NCBI RefSeq assembly: GCF_019704555.1
Contig: NZ_AP024745.1
Span: forward strand, 5,650,501-5,714,500
Direction of reading: 5' to 3'
DNA: 64,000 bases
Source: Actinoplanes sp. L3-i22
GTDB taxonomy: Bacteria; Actinomycetota; Actinomycetes; Mycobacteriales; Micromonosporaceae
Part shown: in pieces, positions 21,073-28,878 of the stretch
How the letters are laid out: each line of letters begins with the position of its first letter
Numbering within the stretch: position 1 is the stretch's first letter
Notes under the pieces: generated by a model
Databases searched by the model: none
The model's input: the letters and a program-made list of their open reading frames with translations, nothing else
What the model was told of the DNA's origin: nothing
Made by a program: the position numbers and the translations under genes

Positions 21073-21675
21073 CTACCGGGAGTGGGTCTCGTCGCCGGGG
21101 GCACCGGCCGGAGCGTCCGGGCCGCCGAGGACTTCCAGGGCGACGGTCAGCGCGGCCGCCATCACGTCCTGCTGGTCGGCCTCCTCCCACTCGGTGGAGA
21201 TGGCGGCGCTCTGGATGGCGATGAAGGCGGTGCGGGCCCGGATCCGGTCGATCAGGGTGGCGTCCGGCCCGGCGAGCGCCTCGAACAGCCGCCGCTGACC
21301 GTTCTTGATCTCGGTCCCGAGCGGCAGGCAGGCGATCTCGGTGAAGTTCTCCCGGATCAGCCGGACCAGGTGCACGCTGCGGGCGGCCTGGTACTCGGCG
21401 AGCCGCCGCAGGAAGTCCTGGCGGCCGGCCAGCGTCGTGGCGTGCTCGGTGGCGTCGTCGACCAGCCCGTTGATGTGCTCCAGGTGGCCGAGCAGGATGC
21501 CGTTGAGGATGTCTTCCTTGGTCTTGAAGTGGAAGTACAGCGCGGCCTTGGTGACGCCGAGCTCGTCAGCGATCTCCCGCAGCGACGAGTTCGCGTAGCC
21601 CTTGGTCGCGAACATCCGCAGCGCGACGGCGAGGATCCGTTCGCGGGTGTCGGTGCGCCGGTTGTCGACCGTCAA
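21073..21675 (-). CDS. TetR-family regulator
   Basis: The 200-aa regulator has an N-terminal TetR helix-turn-helix (TRERILAVALRMFATKGY, then LREIADELGVTKAALYFHF) and a TetR_C-type ligand domain. I chose the TTG at 21675 because GGGAGG lies 7 bp before it. A GTG at 21690 would put that ribosome-binding site inside the gene. It is divergent from a pair of membrane-protein genes, with an inverted repeat over their promoter, so it probably represses them and itself. The ligand is unknown. Confidence 0.9.
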   Translation of the reverse strand: MTVDNRRTDTRERILAVALRMFATKGYANSSLREIADELGVTKAALYFHFKTKEDILNGILLGHLEHINGLVDDATEHATTLAGRQDFLRRLAEYQAARSVHLVRLIRENFTEIACLPLGTEIKNGQRRLFEALAGPDATLIDRIRARTAFIAIQSAAISTEWEEADQQDVMAAALTVALEVLGGPDAPAGAPGDETHSR

Positions 21676-21705
21676 TGTGGTGCCTCCCACACGCCATTGA
21701 ATAGC

Positions 21706-21735
21706 TTGACGGAAGGCTAGTCAAATCTCTACCGT
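21706..21735 (+). promoter_or_regulatory. Promoter and operator, TetR / YbhN-like divergent region
   Basis: TTGACG (21706-21711) and TACCGT (21730-21735) form a -35/-10 pair with an 18-bp spacer, reading toward the membrane-protein genes. An inverted repeat TTGAC-N9-GTCAA (21706-21724) covers the -35 box and the spacer, a likely TetR site. Direct repeats of CTAGTCAAA and CTAGTAAAG lie at about 21717 and 21755. Confidence 0.5.
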
Positions 21736-21772
21736 CGGAGATACCTAACCGGCCGACTAGTAAAGGTGCGCC

Positions 21773-22843
21773 ATGACCGTGCTGGTCGAGCCTATTCAGG
21801 TCGAGATCACCGAGCCCGTCACCCGCCGGACCAGGCGGTGGCTGCGGCCCGCGGCGGTGGCCGCGGTGCTGGTCATGTTCGGCGTCGAGCTCGCGATCGG
21901 CTGGCCGTCGCTGTCCTCGGCGCTGTCCCAGCTGCACGACCCGCGCCTGAGCTGGCTGGTCGCGGCGCTCGCCGTCGAGATGCTGGCGATGACCGCATAC
22001 GCCCGGATGCAGCGCCGGCTGCTGCTCTCCGCCGGGCTGCGGGTGCCGCTCTACCGGTCCACGGCGCTCGCCTACGCCGCGCACTCGCTGAACGAGACGC
22101 TGCCGGGCGGGCCGGCGTTCTCCACCCAGTTCAACTACCAGCAGATGCGGCGCTTCGGGGCGACCCCGGCGATCGCGTCCTGGTGCATCGCGCTGTCCGG
22201 GATCCTGTCGACCACGGCGCTGGCGGTCGTCACCGCCGCCGGCGCGGTGCTCTCCGACGGCACCCCGCAGTGGTACAGCCTGGTCGCGCTGATCACCGTC
22301 ACGGTCCTGATCGCCGTCGGGTTCCAGCAGGTCAACCGCCGCCCGGCGATCGCGGTGGCACCGGCCCGGGTCGCGCTCGGCTGGGTCAACCGGCTCCGTC
22401 GCCGCCCCGCCGACCAGGGGCTGGACCAGGTCGAGGGCTTCGTCGGCCAGCTCGGCTCGGCCCGCCTGACTCCCGGGCACGGCGCGGCGGCCGCCGTCTA
22501 CGCCGTGCTGAACTGGGGATTCGACGCGGTCTGCCTGTGGATGTGTGTCCGGGCGGTCAGCGACGCCCCGATCAACCCGGCCCAGCTGCTGCTCGCGTTC
22601 TGCGCCGGGATGGCCGCGGGCACCATCACGCTCGTCCCCGGCGGTCTCGGCATCATCGACAGCGCGCTGATCCTGGGCCTGGTCACCGGCGGGATCGCCA
22701 CGCCGACCGCGATCGCCGCGGTGGTCCTCTACCGGATCGTCAGCTTCGGCTTCATCATCGGCGCCGGCTGGATCAGCTGGCTGGTCATCCGGCAGCGGCA
22801 CCCCGCAACGGTCAACCCGGCGCCCTATCGGCCGATTACCTAG
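21773..22843 (+). CDS. YbhN/UPF0104-like membrane protein, copy 1
   Basis: The 356-aa polytopic protein belongs to the lysylphosphatidylglycerol synthase TM-region (YbhN/UPF0104) superfamily. It shows the conserved SLNETLPGGPAFSTQF motif at about residues 107-122 and the late PGGLGIIDSALILGL motif at about 289-303. Around seven or eight membrane helices can be drawn. The family is linked to lipid flipping or transport. It is the first of two tandem paralogues separated by 3 bp, facing the TetR gene. The ATG at 21773 follows AAAGGTG. The second copy is far too similar for ancient duplication. Confidence 0.9.
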   Translation: MTVLVEPIQVEITEPVTRRTRRWLRPAAVAAVLVMFGVELAIGWPSLSSALSQLHDPRLSWLVAALAVEMLAMTAYARMQRRLLLSAGLRVPLYRSTALAYAAHSLNETLPGGPAFSTQFNYQQMRRFGATPAIASWCIALSGILSTTALAVVTAAGAVLSDGTPQWYSLVALITVTVLIAVGFQQVNRRPAIAVAPARVALGWVNRLRRRPADQGLDQVEGFVGQLGSARLTPGHGAAAAVYAVLNWGFDAVCLWMCVRAVSDAPINPAQLLLAFCAGMAAGTITLVPGGLGIIDSALILGLVTGGIATPTAIAAVVLYRIVSFGFIIGAGWISWLVIRQRHPATVNPAPYRPIT

Positions 22844-22846
22844 GAC

Positions 22847-23911
22847 ATGACCCTGACCAGCGGCGCCACCCGGCCGATGACCGCCGCCCCGACCGAACCC
22901 CGCCGCGGCGGGCGCCGGTGGGTGCGGCCGGTGGCGGTGGCGGCGATCCTGGTCCTGTTCGCGGTCGAGCTCGTGGTCGGCTGGCCGTCGCTGTCCTCGG
23001 CGCTGTCGCAACTGCGGGCGCCCGACCCGGGCTGGCTGGCCGCCGCGGTGTTCGCCGAGGTGGCGGCGATGGGCACGTACGCCCGGATGCAGCGCCGACT
23101 GCTGCTCTCGGCCGGCCTGCGGGTGCCGATGTACCGCTCGGCGGCGCTCGCCTACGCGGCGCACTCGCTCAACGAGACGCTGCCGGGTGGGCCGGCGTTC
23201 TCCACCCAGTTCAACTACCAGCAGCTGCGCCGGTTCGGGGCGACGCCGGCGATCGCCTCGTGGTGCATCGCGCTGTCCGGCATCCTGTCCACCACCGCGC
23301 TCGCCGTGGTCACCGCGGTCGGCGCGCTGGCCTCCGACGGGACTCCGCAGTGGTACAACCTGGTCGGCCTGGTCGTCGTGATCGCGCTGATCGTCGTCGG
23401 GATCCGGCAGATCACCCGGCGCCCCGCCATGGTGGAGCCGCCGGCCCGGGCGGTGCTGGCCCGGGTCAACCGGCTGCGCCGCCGGCCCGCCGAGACCGGA
23501 ATGGATCAGGTCCGCACGTTCGCCGAGCAGCTCGGCTCGGCCCGCCTCACCGCCGGGCACGGGGTCGCGGCCGCCATCTACGCCGTACTGAACTGGGGTC
23601 TCGACGCGGTCTGCCTGTGGATGTGCTTCCAGGCGGTCAGTGACGACCCGGTCAACCCGGCCCAGGTCCTGCTCGCGTTCTGCGCCGGGATGGCCGCCGG
23701 CACCGTGACGATCATCCCGGGCGGCCTCGGCATCATCGACAGCGCGCTGATCCTCGGCCTGGTCACCGGCGGTGTCGCCACCTCCACCGCGATCGCCGCG
23801 GTGGTCCTCTACCGGATCATCAGCTTCGGCTTCATCATCGGCGCCGGCTGGATCAGCTGGCTGATCATGCGCCGCCGGCACCGCGCCTACCTGGCGGCGC
23901 AGACAAGCTGA
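22847..23911 (+). CDS. YbhN/UPF0104-like membrane protein, copy 2
   Basis: The 354-aa protein is a close paralogue of the preceding gene. It has the same SLNETLPGGPAFSTQF motif and PGGLGIIDSALILGL ending, and the two align over almost the whole length without large gaps. Differences gather in the first 25 residues, the 180-240 loop and the C-terminal tail. The start ATG is 3 bp after the first copy's stop, so both come from one transcript. Two copies may form a heterodimer or serve different lipids; neither is shown by the sequence. Confidence 0.9.
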   Translation: MTLTSGATRPMTAAPTEPRRGGRRWVRPVAVAAILVLFAVELVVGWPSLSSALSQLRAPDPGWLAAAVFAEVAAMGTYARMQRRLLLSAGLRVPMYRSAALAYAAHSLNETLPGGPAFSTQFNYQQLRRFGATPAIASWCIALSGILSTTALAVVTAVGALASDGTPQWYNLVGLVVVIALIVVGIRQITRRPAMVEPPARAVLARVNRLRRRPAETGMDQVRTFAEQLGSARLTAGHGVAAAIYAVLNWGLDAVCLWMCFQAVSDDPVNPAQVLLAFCAGMAAGTVTIIPGGLGIIDSALILGLVTGGVATSTAIAAVVLYRIISFGFIIGAGWISWLIMRRRHRAYLAAQTS

Positions 23912-23962
23912 TCCCGGCCAAATGGCGTGGACCCGGCGGCTTCCGATGACCAGGATGATCAA

Positions 23963-25141
23963 ATGGACATCCGCCGAACCACCGCCGACGACCTCGAGAA
24001 GCTCATCGGGTTGAGCAGCTACGCCTTCGAGGCCACCCCGCTCACCCCGGCGCGGACCGAGGAGCTCCTCGCGTACATGCGCACCCGGCGCAACATCACG
24101 CTGGTCGCGGAGGAGGACGGCGAGACCCGGGCCAGCGTGAGTGGCATCCCGATGCGACAGAACGTGCGCGGCGCCGTCCACCCGATGCTCGGCGTCGGCG
24201 GTGTCCTCACCCACCCGCTGCACCGGCGGCGCGGGCACGTCCGGGTGCTGATGAACGCGCTGCTCGACCAGGCCCGCGCGGACGGCTACGCGGTCAGCGC
24301 GCTGCACCCGTTCCGGGCCGGCTTCTACCAGCGCCTCGGCTACGTCGGGCTGCCGGCGAACCGGACCGTCCGGGTCCGACCCGAGGTGCTCGGCGGCCTG
24401 CTCAAGCTGGACCTGCCCGGCGAGGTGCGGCTGCGCCGGATGGCCGAGGGCTGGGACGACCTGAGCGGCCTGCTGGACCGGCAGCTGCTCGACCGGCACG
24501 GCTTCGCCGAGTTCCCCGACTACCGGCGGGACCAGTGGCGCAAGGACGACGACCACTGGCTGGCCACCGTGCACCGGGACGGGCGGGTCACCGGCGCGCT
24601 GCCGTACCGGACCGCCGACTACGGCGGTGAGCTGACCGCCCGGCACCTGCTCTGCGACGACCCGATCAGCCGGACCCTGCTGCTGCGCTTCCTGGCCACG
24701 CACGTCGACCAGTTCTCGCACGTCAGCTTCGTGGTGGCGCCGGACGCGCGGCCGGAACTCTGGGCCACCGACTTCGCCGGCACGATCACCACCACCGTCA
24801 CGGTCCCGCACCCGGCGCCGCCGATGGTCCGGGTCCTCGACCTGCCCGCGCTGACCGGCCTCCCGGTCGGCGAGAGCCGGATCGCGCTGACGATCACCGA
24901 CGACCCGCTGATCGGCGGCGACTGGCTGCTGGACGGCGCCGACGGCAAGCTGTCGGTCAGCCCGGCCGGCGGGTCCTCCGACGTCCGGCTGACCGCGGCC
25001 GGCCTGTCCGCCCTGGTCTACGGCGTGCAGTCGGCCCAGGACCTGGTGGCCCTGGGCCTCGGCGTGATCCCGTCATCAGCCTGGCCCGCCCTGGACGCTC
25101 TGTTCCCGCCCGCCGACCCTTGGGTCTACCTGCAGTTCTAG
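23963..25141 (+). CDS. Eis-like GNAT N-acetyltransferase with SCP2-like domain
   Basis: The 392-aa protein has the length and layout of Eis: an N-terminal GNAT with the acetyl-CoA loop VLTHPLHRRRGHVRVLM (about residues 85-101), a second GNAT-like domain, and a C-terminal sterol-carrier-like domain. The catalytic tyrosine of the family is present in FYQRLGYV (about residue 127). The chain ends in Phe (YLQF), as in M. tuberculosis Eis, whose terminal carboxylate acts as the base. The family acetylates amines such as aminoglycosides or other polyamines. The ATG at 23963 is preferred because AGGA lies 8 bp before it. An in-frame upstream ATG at 23927 is less likely. Confidence 0.92.
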   Translation: MDIRRTTADDLEKLIGLSSYAFEATPLTPARTEELLAYMRTRRNITLVAEEDGETRASVSGIPMRQNVRGAVHPMLGVGGVLTHPLHRRRGHVRVLMNALLDQARADGYAVSALHPFRAGFYQRLGYVGLPANRTVRVRPEVLGGLLKLDLPGEVRLRRMAEGWDDLSGLLDRQLLDRHGFAEFPDYRRDQWRKDDDHWLATVHRDGRVTGALPYRTADYGGELTARHLLCDDPISRTLLLRFLATHVDQFSHVSFVVAPDARPELWATDFAGTITTTVTVPHPAPPMVRVLDLPALTGLPVGESRIALTITDDPLIGGDWLLDGADGKLSVSPAGGSSDVRLTAAGLSALVYGVQSAQDLVALGLGVIPSSAWPALDALFPPADPWVYLQF

Positions 25142-25169
25142 CCGGGACCCTGGGCGAGGCGCGGGGCGG

Positions 25170-25204
25170 CCGGGGTGGCCGCCGCATCGCGACGGCCACC
25201 CCGG
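25170..25204. terminator. Bidirectional hairpin terminator
   Basis: CCGGGGTGGCCG (25170-25181) pairs perfectly with CGGCCACCCCGG (25193-25204) over an 11-nt loop, between the convergent stops of the Eis-like and RimJ-like genes. Confidence 0.75.
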
Positions 25205-25243
25205 GGGCGGTGGCTACGGCCGTACCAAAGAAGGGTTTTGCAT

Positions 25244-25771
25244 TTAGCGCAACTCGCCCGCGAGCAGGCCCATCAGGTGGGCGTCGCGCCACTGGCCGTC
25301 GCGGCGGTTGACCTGGCGCAGGCGGCCCTCGTCGACGAAGCCGATCTTGCGGTAGACGTGGTGGGCCGCGTCATTGCCGTCGAGCACGGTCAGCCAGATG
25401 CGGTGCAGGCGCATCCGGTCGAAGCCGTAGCGGCAGGCGGTGCGCATCGCGTCGGTGGCGTAGCCCTGGCCCCAGTAGTCCTTCTCGCCGAGGTAGATGT
25501 CGAGCTCGGCGATCCCGGTCTCCGGCTCCGCGCCGTGCAGCGCGATCAGGCCGATGAGCTTGCCGTCCTTGCGGCTCTCGACGCCGAACAGGGTGTTGTC
25601 GTAGGCGTTGCGCGGCCGCTCGCCGAGCGATTTCGCGACCGTCTCCGGCGACTGCGGGTAGCCCTCGGTCATGAACCGCATCACATCCGGATCATGGTTC
25701 CACCGCCACAGCGCGTCGGCGTCGCCGGGCCGCATCGCCCGCAGTTCGACCAGCTCACCCAGTGCGTTCAC
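25244..25771 (-). CDS. RimJ/RimL-type GNAT acetyltransferase
   Basis: The 175-aa protein matches the Acetyltransf_3 (RimJ/RimL) group: LRAMRPGDADALWRWNHDP near the N-terminus, GIAELDIYLGEKDYWGQGYA with the acetyl-CoA-binding G-Q-G-Y-A, and HRIWLTVLDGNDAAHHVYRK with the late Tyr. Members acetylate ribosomal-protein N-termini or small amines. I chose GTG at 25771, which has GGGGG just upstream; TTG at 25789 is an alternative. It is convergent with the Eis-like gene and not part of an evident operon. Confidence 0.88.
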   Translation of the reverse strand: MNALGELVELRAMRPGDADALWRWNHDPDVMRFMTEGYPQSPETVAKSLGERPRNAYDNTLFGVESRKDGKLIGLIALHGAEPETGIAELDIYLGEKDYWGQGYATDAMRTACRYGFDRMRLHRIWLTVLDGNDAAHHVYRKIGFVDEGRLRQVNRRDGQWRDAHLMGLLAGELR

Positions 25772-25911
25772 GAAACCCCCGAAGATCAAAATCCGATTTG
25801 CGTACGGCGAAGCGCGATCCGCCGGGAGCCTAGCGACTGGCCCGCGCCCGTTCGACCCAGTTTTCGCGCCCGCGCCGCATAAGGTCGAGCGAACGACTCC
25901 GAGGAGGGCTC

Positions 25912-26787
25912 ATGGCTGAGTGGCCACGGTTGAAGGTGGCGGACTGGGCCGACACCCGGGACACGCTGCACCTGTGGACCCAGATCGTCGGGAAGGTCCG
26001 GATGGCGCACGCGCCGTCGGTCAACCACTGGTGGCACGTCACGCTGCACCCGAGCGTGCGCGGGCTGACCACCGGGGCGTTCCCGTACCCCGGCGGCCTG
26101 GCCGAGCTGGAGTTCGACTTCCTCGACCACGTGCTGCAGATCCGGGTCAGCGACGGGCGCTCGCGCGGCGTGATCCTGGAGCCGAAGACCGTGGCGGTGT
26201 TCTACGCCGAGGTGATGGCGGCGCTCACCACGCTCGGTGTGCCGACGGCCATCCACGCGGTGCCGAACGAGGTCGAGCACGCGATCCCGTTCGCCGGGGA
26301 CGAGATCCACCGGTCCTATGACGGGGACGCGGTCCGGCGGTTCTGGAAGCAGCTGACCCGAGCCGGGCTGGTGATGAACCGGGCCCGCTCGGAGTTCACC
26401 GGCAAGGCCAGCCCGGTGCACTTCTTCTGGGGCGCGATGGACCTGGCCTACACCCGCTTCTCCGGCCGGACCGCGCCCCCGCACCCGGGCGGCGCCCCGA
26501 ACTGCCCGCCGTCGGTGATGCGCGAGGGCTACTCGCACGAGCTGGCCAGCTGCGGTTTCTGGCCGGGCGGCGGGGCGGAGGGCGCCTTCTACGCCTACGC
26601 CTACCCGGAGCCGAAGTCCTATCGGGACTGGCCGCTCGCGGTCGACGGGGCTCGTTTCGACCACGACCTCGGGGAGTTCCTGCTGCCCTACGAGGTGGTG
26701 GCGGACGCACCGGATCCGGACGCGACCCTGTCCGCGTTCCTGCGCTCGACGTTCACCGCCGCCACCGAGCTGGGCGCCTGGCCCTAG
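25912..26787 (+). CDS. DUF5996 family protein
   Basis: The 291-aa protein starts at ATG 25912, preceded by GAGGAGGGCTC. It has the family's WPRLKVADWADTRDTLHLWT opening, the SVNHWWHVTLHPSVRGLTTG block, and the VHFFWGAMDLAYTRFSGR motif in the middle. No signal peptide or membrane helix is present. DUF5996 is widespread in actinobacteria and proteobacteria but no reaction is known to me. The many conserved His, Trp and Asp suggest an enzyme. It has no operon partner, as the next gene begins a separate lipoprotein. Confidence 0.88.
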   Translation: MAEWPRLKVADWADTRDTLHLWTQIVGKVRMAHAPSVNHWWHVTLHPSVRGLTTGAFPYPGGLAELEFDFLDHVLQIRVSDGRSRGVILEPKTVAVFYAEVMAALTTLGVPTAIHAVPNEVEHAIPFAGDEIHRSYDGDAVRRFWKQLTRAGLVMNRARSEFTGKASPVHFFWGAMDLAYTRFSGRTAPPHPGGAPNCPPSVMREGYSHELASCGFWPGGGAEGAFYAYAYPEPKSYRDWPLAVDGARFDHDLGEFLLPYEVVADAPDPDATLSAFLRSTFTAATELGAWP

Positions 26788-26805
26788 GCGGTACATTCTG
26801 CGGTC

Positions 26806-27432
26806 ATGATCAATGGGGGAGCGGTGCGCCGGCTCGGAGCCGGCGCCGCAGTGTTGTTCGCCGTGGCCGGATGCGCGCACAGCGAGGCCGCCCGGCCCGC
26901 ATCCACGCCCGCATCCACGCCCGCATCCACGCCCGCGTCCGCGGCGCCGGCGCGGCCGTCCTGGTACTCGGTGGCCGGCGACGCCCCGACGGTCAGCGGC
27001 GGCGTGCTCGTCACGACCGGCCCGCTGGCCTCGCAGAACGGCTTCGACAACGCGTCCGGGTTCCAGCGCGCCTGGTCGTACGAGGGAACGGTCTTCTCCG
27101 TCACGGTCGACATCGATCGCGCCGATCCGGGCAGTTCCCAGCTGGACGACCTGGCCTACCACGAGAAGGGCTATCGCAGCTTCGGCCACTTCGTCGTCCA
27201 CCTGACCGGCGCGGGCGACGGCGCCCTGGCGGTGGTCGAGAAGGACCAGAAAGACAAAACCCACCCGTTGGTACGGGCGGAAGCCTGCTCCGGCAACGCG
27301 ACCGTCAGCGTGCTGGTGCGCGTCGACGGCGCGGTCACCAGCGAGGCGGACCTGACCGCCCGTTCCCCCGCGGTGATCGCCGCCCTGAACGACGTGCTCG
27401 ACGACCTGCGGCCGCGCACGGCCACGTCATAG
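26806..27432 (+). CDS. Lipoprotein of unknown function
   Basis: The 208-aa protein has a lipoprotein signal with lipobox FAVAGC (Cys at residue 23). A low-complexity PASTPASTPASTPAS spacer follows, encoded by a 12-bp tandem repeat, then a 150-residue folded domain I do not recognise. That domain contains the DNASGFQRAWSYEGTVFSVTVDID stretch (shown only as a region, about residues 85-108) and a single later Cys. It is 18 bp downstream of the DUF5996 gene. The ATG at 26806 is used; GTG at 26824 is possible. The mature protein is expected on the outer face of the membrane. Confidence 0.8.
   Translation: MINGGAVRRLGAGAAVLFAVAGCAHSEAARPASTPASTPASTPASAAPARPSWYSVAGDAPTVSGGVLVTTGPLASQNGFDNASGFQRAWSYEGTVFSVTVDIDRADPGSSQLDDLAYHEKGYRSFGHFVVHLTGAGDGALAVVEKDQKDKTHPLVRAEACSGNATVSVLVRVDGAVTSEADLTARSPAVIAALNDVLDDLRPRTATS
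26896..26940 (+). repeat. 12-bp tandem repeat in the lipoprotein gene
   Basis: CCCGCATCCACG is repeated three times exactly, with a partial fourth copy. It codes for the PAST repeats of the spacer after the lipid anchor. Because the unit is a multiple of three, changes in copy number would alter spacer length without breaking the frame. Confidence 0.9.
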
Positions 27433-27443
27433 TCACCGGAAAA

Positions 27444-27477
27444 GGCGGGTGACAGGCGAACCGCTCCGCCACCCGCC
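27444..27477. terminator. Hairpin between convergent genes
   Basis: GGCGGGTG (27444-27451) pairs with CACCCGCC (27470-27477). It lies between the stops of the lipoprotein gene and the convergent hydrolase gene. Confidence 0.6.
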
Positions 27478-27486
27478 GGTCTCCGG

Positions 27487-28293
27487 TCAGGCGCGCTCGC
27501 GGGCGGCCTTCTCGATGAACGCCGCGGTGATCTTCGGCTGGGAGACGAACACCGCGTGCGAGGCGCCCTTCACGTCGCGGACCACGCTGTGCGCGCGGTC
27601 GGCCATGAAGTGCTGGGCGGCCGGCGGGATGTTCCGGTCCGCGTCGGCGACCAGGTAGTAGCTGGGGATCGTCTGCCACGCCTGCGGGCCGGTGGCGTCC
27701 TCGTTGAGGGCGCCCGCGGTCACCGGTCGCTGGGCGACCGCCATCAGGGTCGCCTCGGCGGCCGGCACGTCGCTCGCGAACTGCTGCGGGAACAGCTTCT
27801 GGTCGACGTACAGGTCCACGTTGCCGTCCGGCAGCGGGACGGGGTGCAGCGTCTGCCCGAGCGTGCTGCCCGGGAACTGGGCGGACAGCTCGGCGGCGTT
27901 GTCCCCGGCGGCCGGCACGAACGCGGCGATGTAGACCAGCGCCTTCACGTCCGGGTCGCCCGCGGCGGCCTGGCTGACGACCATCCCGCCGTACGAGTGC
28001 CCGACCAGCACGATCGGCCCGTCGATGCTGTCCAGCAGCGCCTTGACCGCGACCGCGTCGGAGGCCACGCCGCGCAGCGGATTGGCCGCCGCGACGACCG
28101 GATAGCCGTCCTGCTGCAGCTTGCGGACCACGGCGTTCCACCCGCTGGAGTCGGCGAACGCCCCGTGGACCAGAACCACGGTCGGCTTCGCCCGGTGCCC
28201 GCCGGTGGCCTGGGCGGCGTGCCCGGCGGCAACCACCGCCGTCGCGCTGACCAGGACCGCGGCGGTGATCCGCCCGATGCCTTTGATCTTCAT
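27487..28293 (-). CDS. Secreted alpha/beta hydrolase
   Basis: The 268-aa protein has a signal peptide (KRITAAVLV-type core, cleavage near GHAAQA at about residue 29). Its alpha/beta hydrolase fold has the oxyanion motif VLVHGAFADSSGW and the nucleophile elbow GHSYGG (Ser about residue 99). A late His is in KGASHAVFVSQP. It is close to the EstC/chloroperoxidase-like hydrolases common in actinobacteria. The ATG at 28293 has AAGGAGCGACGC upstream. The substrate is unknown. A related cytoplasmic hydrolase with the same GHSYGG lies at 34.1 kb. Confidence 0.9.
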   Translation of the reverse strand: MKIKGIGRITAAVLVSATAVVAAGHAAQATGGHRAKPTVVLVHGAFADSSGWNAVVRKLQQDGYPVVAAANPLRGVASDAVAVKALLDSIDGPIVLVGHSYGGMVVSQAAAGDPDVKALVYIAAFVPAAGDNAAELSAQFPGSTLGQTLHPVPLPDGNVDLYVDQKLFPQQFASDVPAAEATLMAVAQRPVTAGALNEDATGPQAWQTIPSYYLVADADRNIPPAAQHFMADRAHSVVRDVKGASHAVFVSQPKITAAFIEKAARERA

Positions 28294-28422
28294 GTCGCGT
28301 CGCTCCTTGCTGAGCCGATTGACCTGTCGACCGAAGGCTATGAGTCAGCTGTGGACAATCAGTGTGCGAACGCTTGACGGTGCTGGGCGGTGCTCACGCC
28401 GTACACAATCGTGATTCGGCCT

Positions 28423-28830
28423 TTAGGTTGGGGTTTGGCCGGCTCGTCGGCGGGCGGCTTCGATCTCCGGGGCGTGCTCGACCGCCCACTCTCCCAGCGC
28501 GATGATCAACGGCAGCAGGGAACGGCCCAGATCGGTGAGCGCGTATTCGACCCGGTCCGGCGCCGGGCGGCGGCTGATCAGGCCGTCCGCCTCCAGCGTG
28601 CGCAGCGTGCGGGTCAGGATCCGGCGGCTCAGGCCCTCGATCGTGCGGTCCAGCTCGTTGAAACCGTGCGGCCGCCGCTCGAGGATCGCCAGGAGCAGCA
28701 CGCTCCACTTCTCGCCGACCCGGCGCAGCACGTCGGTGGCGGCGCAGGTGGCCCGGTCGGCCTCGGTCACGAGCGGCGGGAGCAGCGGTGACATCGATGC
28801 GCTTCTGTTCACCGGGAGAGGCGGTGACAT
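28423..28830 (-). CDS. HxlR-family regulator
   Basis: The 135-aa winged-helix protein contains the HxlR signature: VLRRVGEKWSVLLLAIL, then GFNELDRTIEGLSRRILTRT, then YALTDLGRSL. HxlR proteins usually control adjacent redox or aldehyde-related genes. It is divergent from an SDR gene that is its likely target. The start is ambiguous because the initiation region is duplicated. ATG at 28830 and ATG at 28794 are in frame, 12 codons apart, and each has an AGAAG-type site about 7 bp before it. I list the longer form. Confidence 0.88.
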   Translation of the reverse strand: MSPPLPVNRSASMSPLLPPLVTEADRATCAATDVLRRVGEKWSVLLLAILERRPHGFNELDRTIEGLSRRILTRTLRTLEADGLISRRPAPDRVEYALTDLGRSLLPLIIALGEWAVEHAPEIEAARRRAGQTPT

Positions 28831-28858
28831 CGATGTGCCTTCTTTCGCCGGGTGCGCG
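28787..28858. repeat. 36-bp tandem duplication over the hxlR start
   Basis: Two imperfect 36-bp copies (28787-28822 and 28823-28858) both begin GGTGACATCGATG. Each copy carries an ATG in frame and an upstream AGAAG-like sequence. The core ACATCGATGT in the second copy is a perfect palindrome that could be an operator. Confidence 0.7.
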
Positions 28859-28878
28859 GCCGGGCTGACGATCCCAGT

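Noticed and set aside
21566..24811. A 1081-codon antisense frame over the tandem membrane proteins
   Set aside because: It is a compositional shadow with low-complexity Gly/Arg/Asp sequence, and the duplicated plus-strand genes explain its internal repeats.
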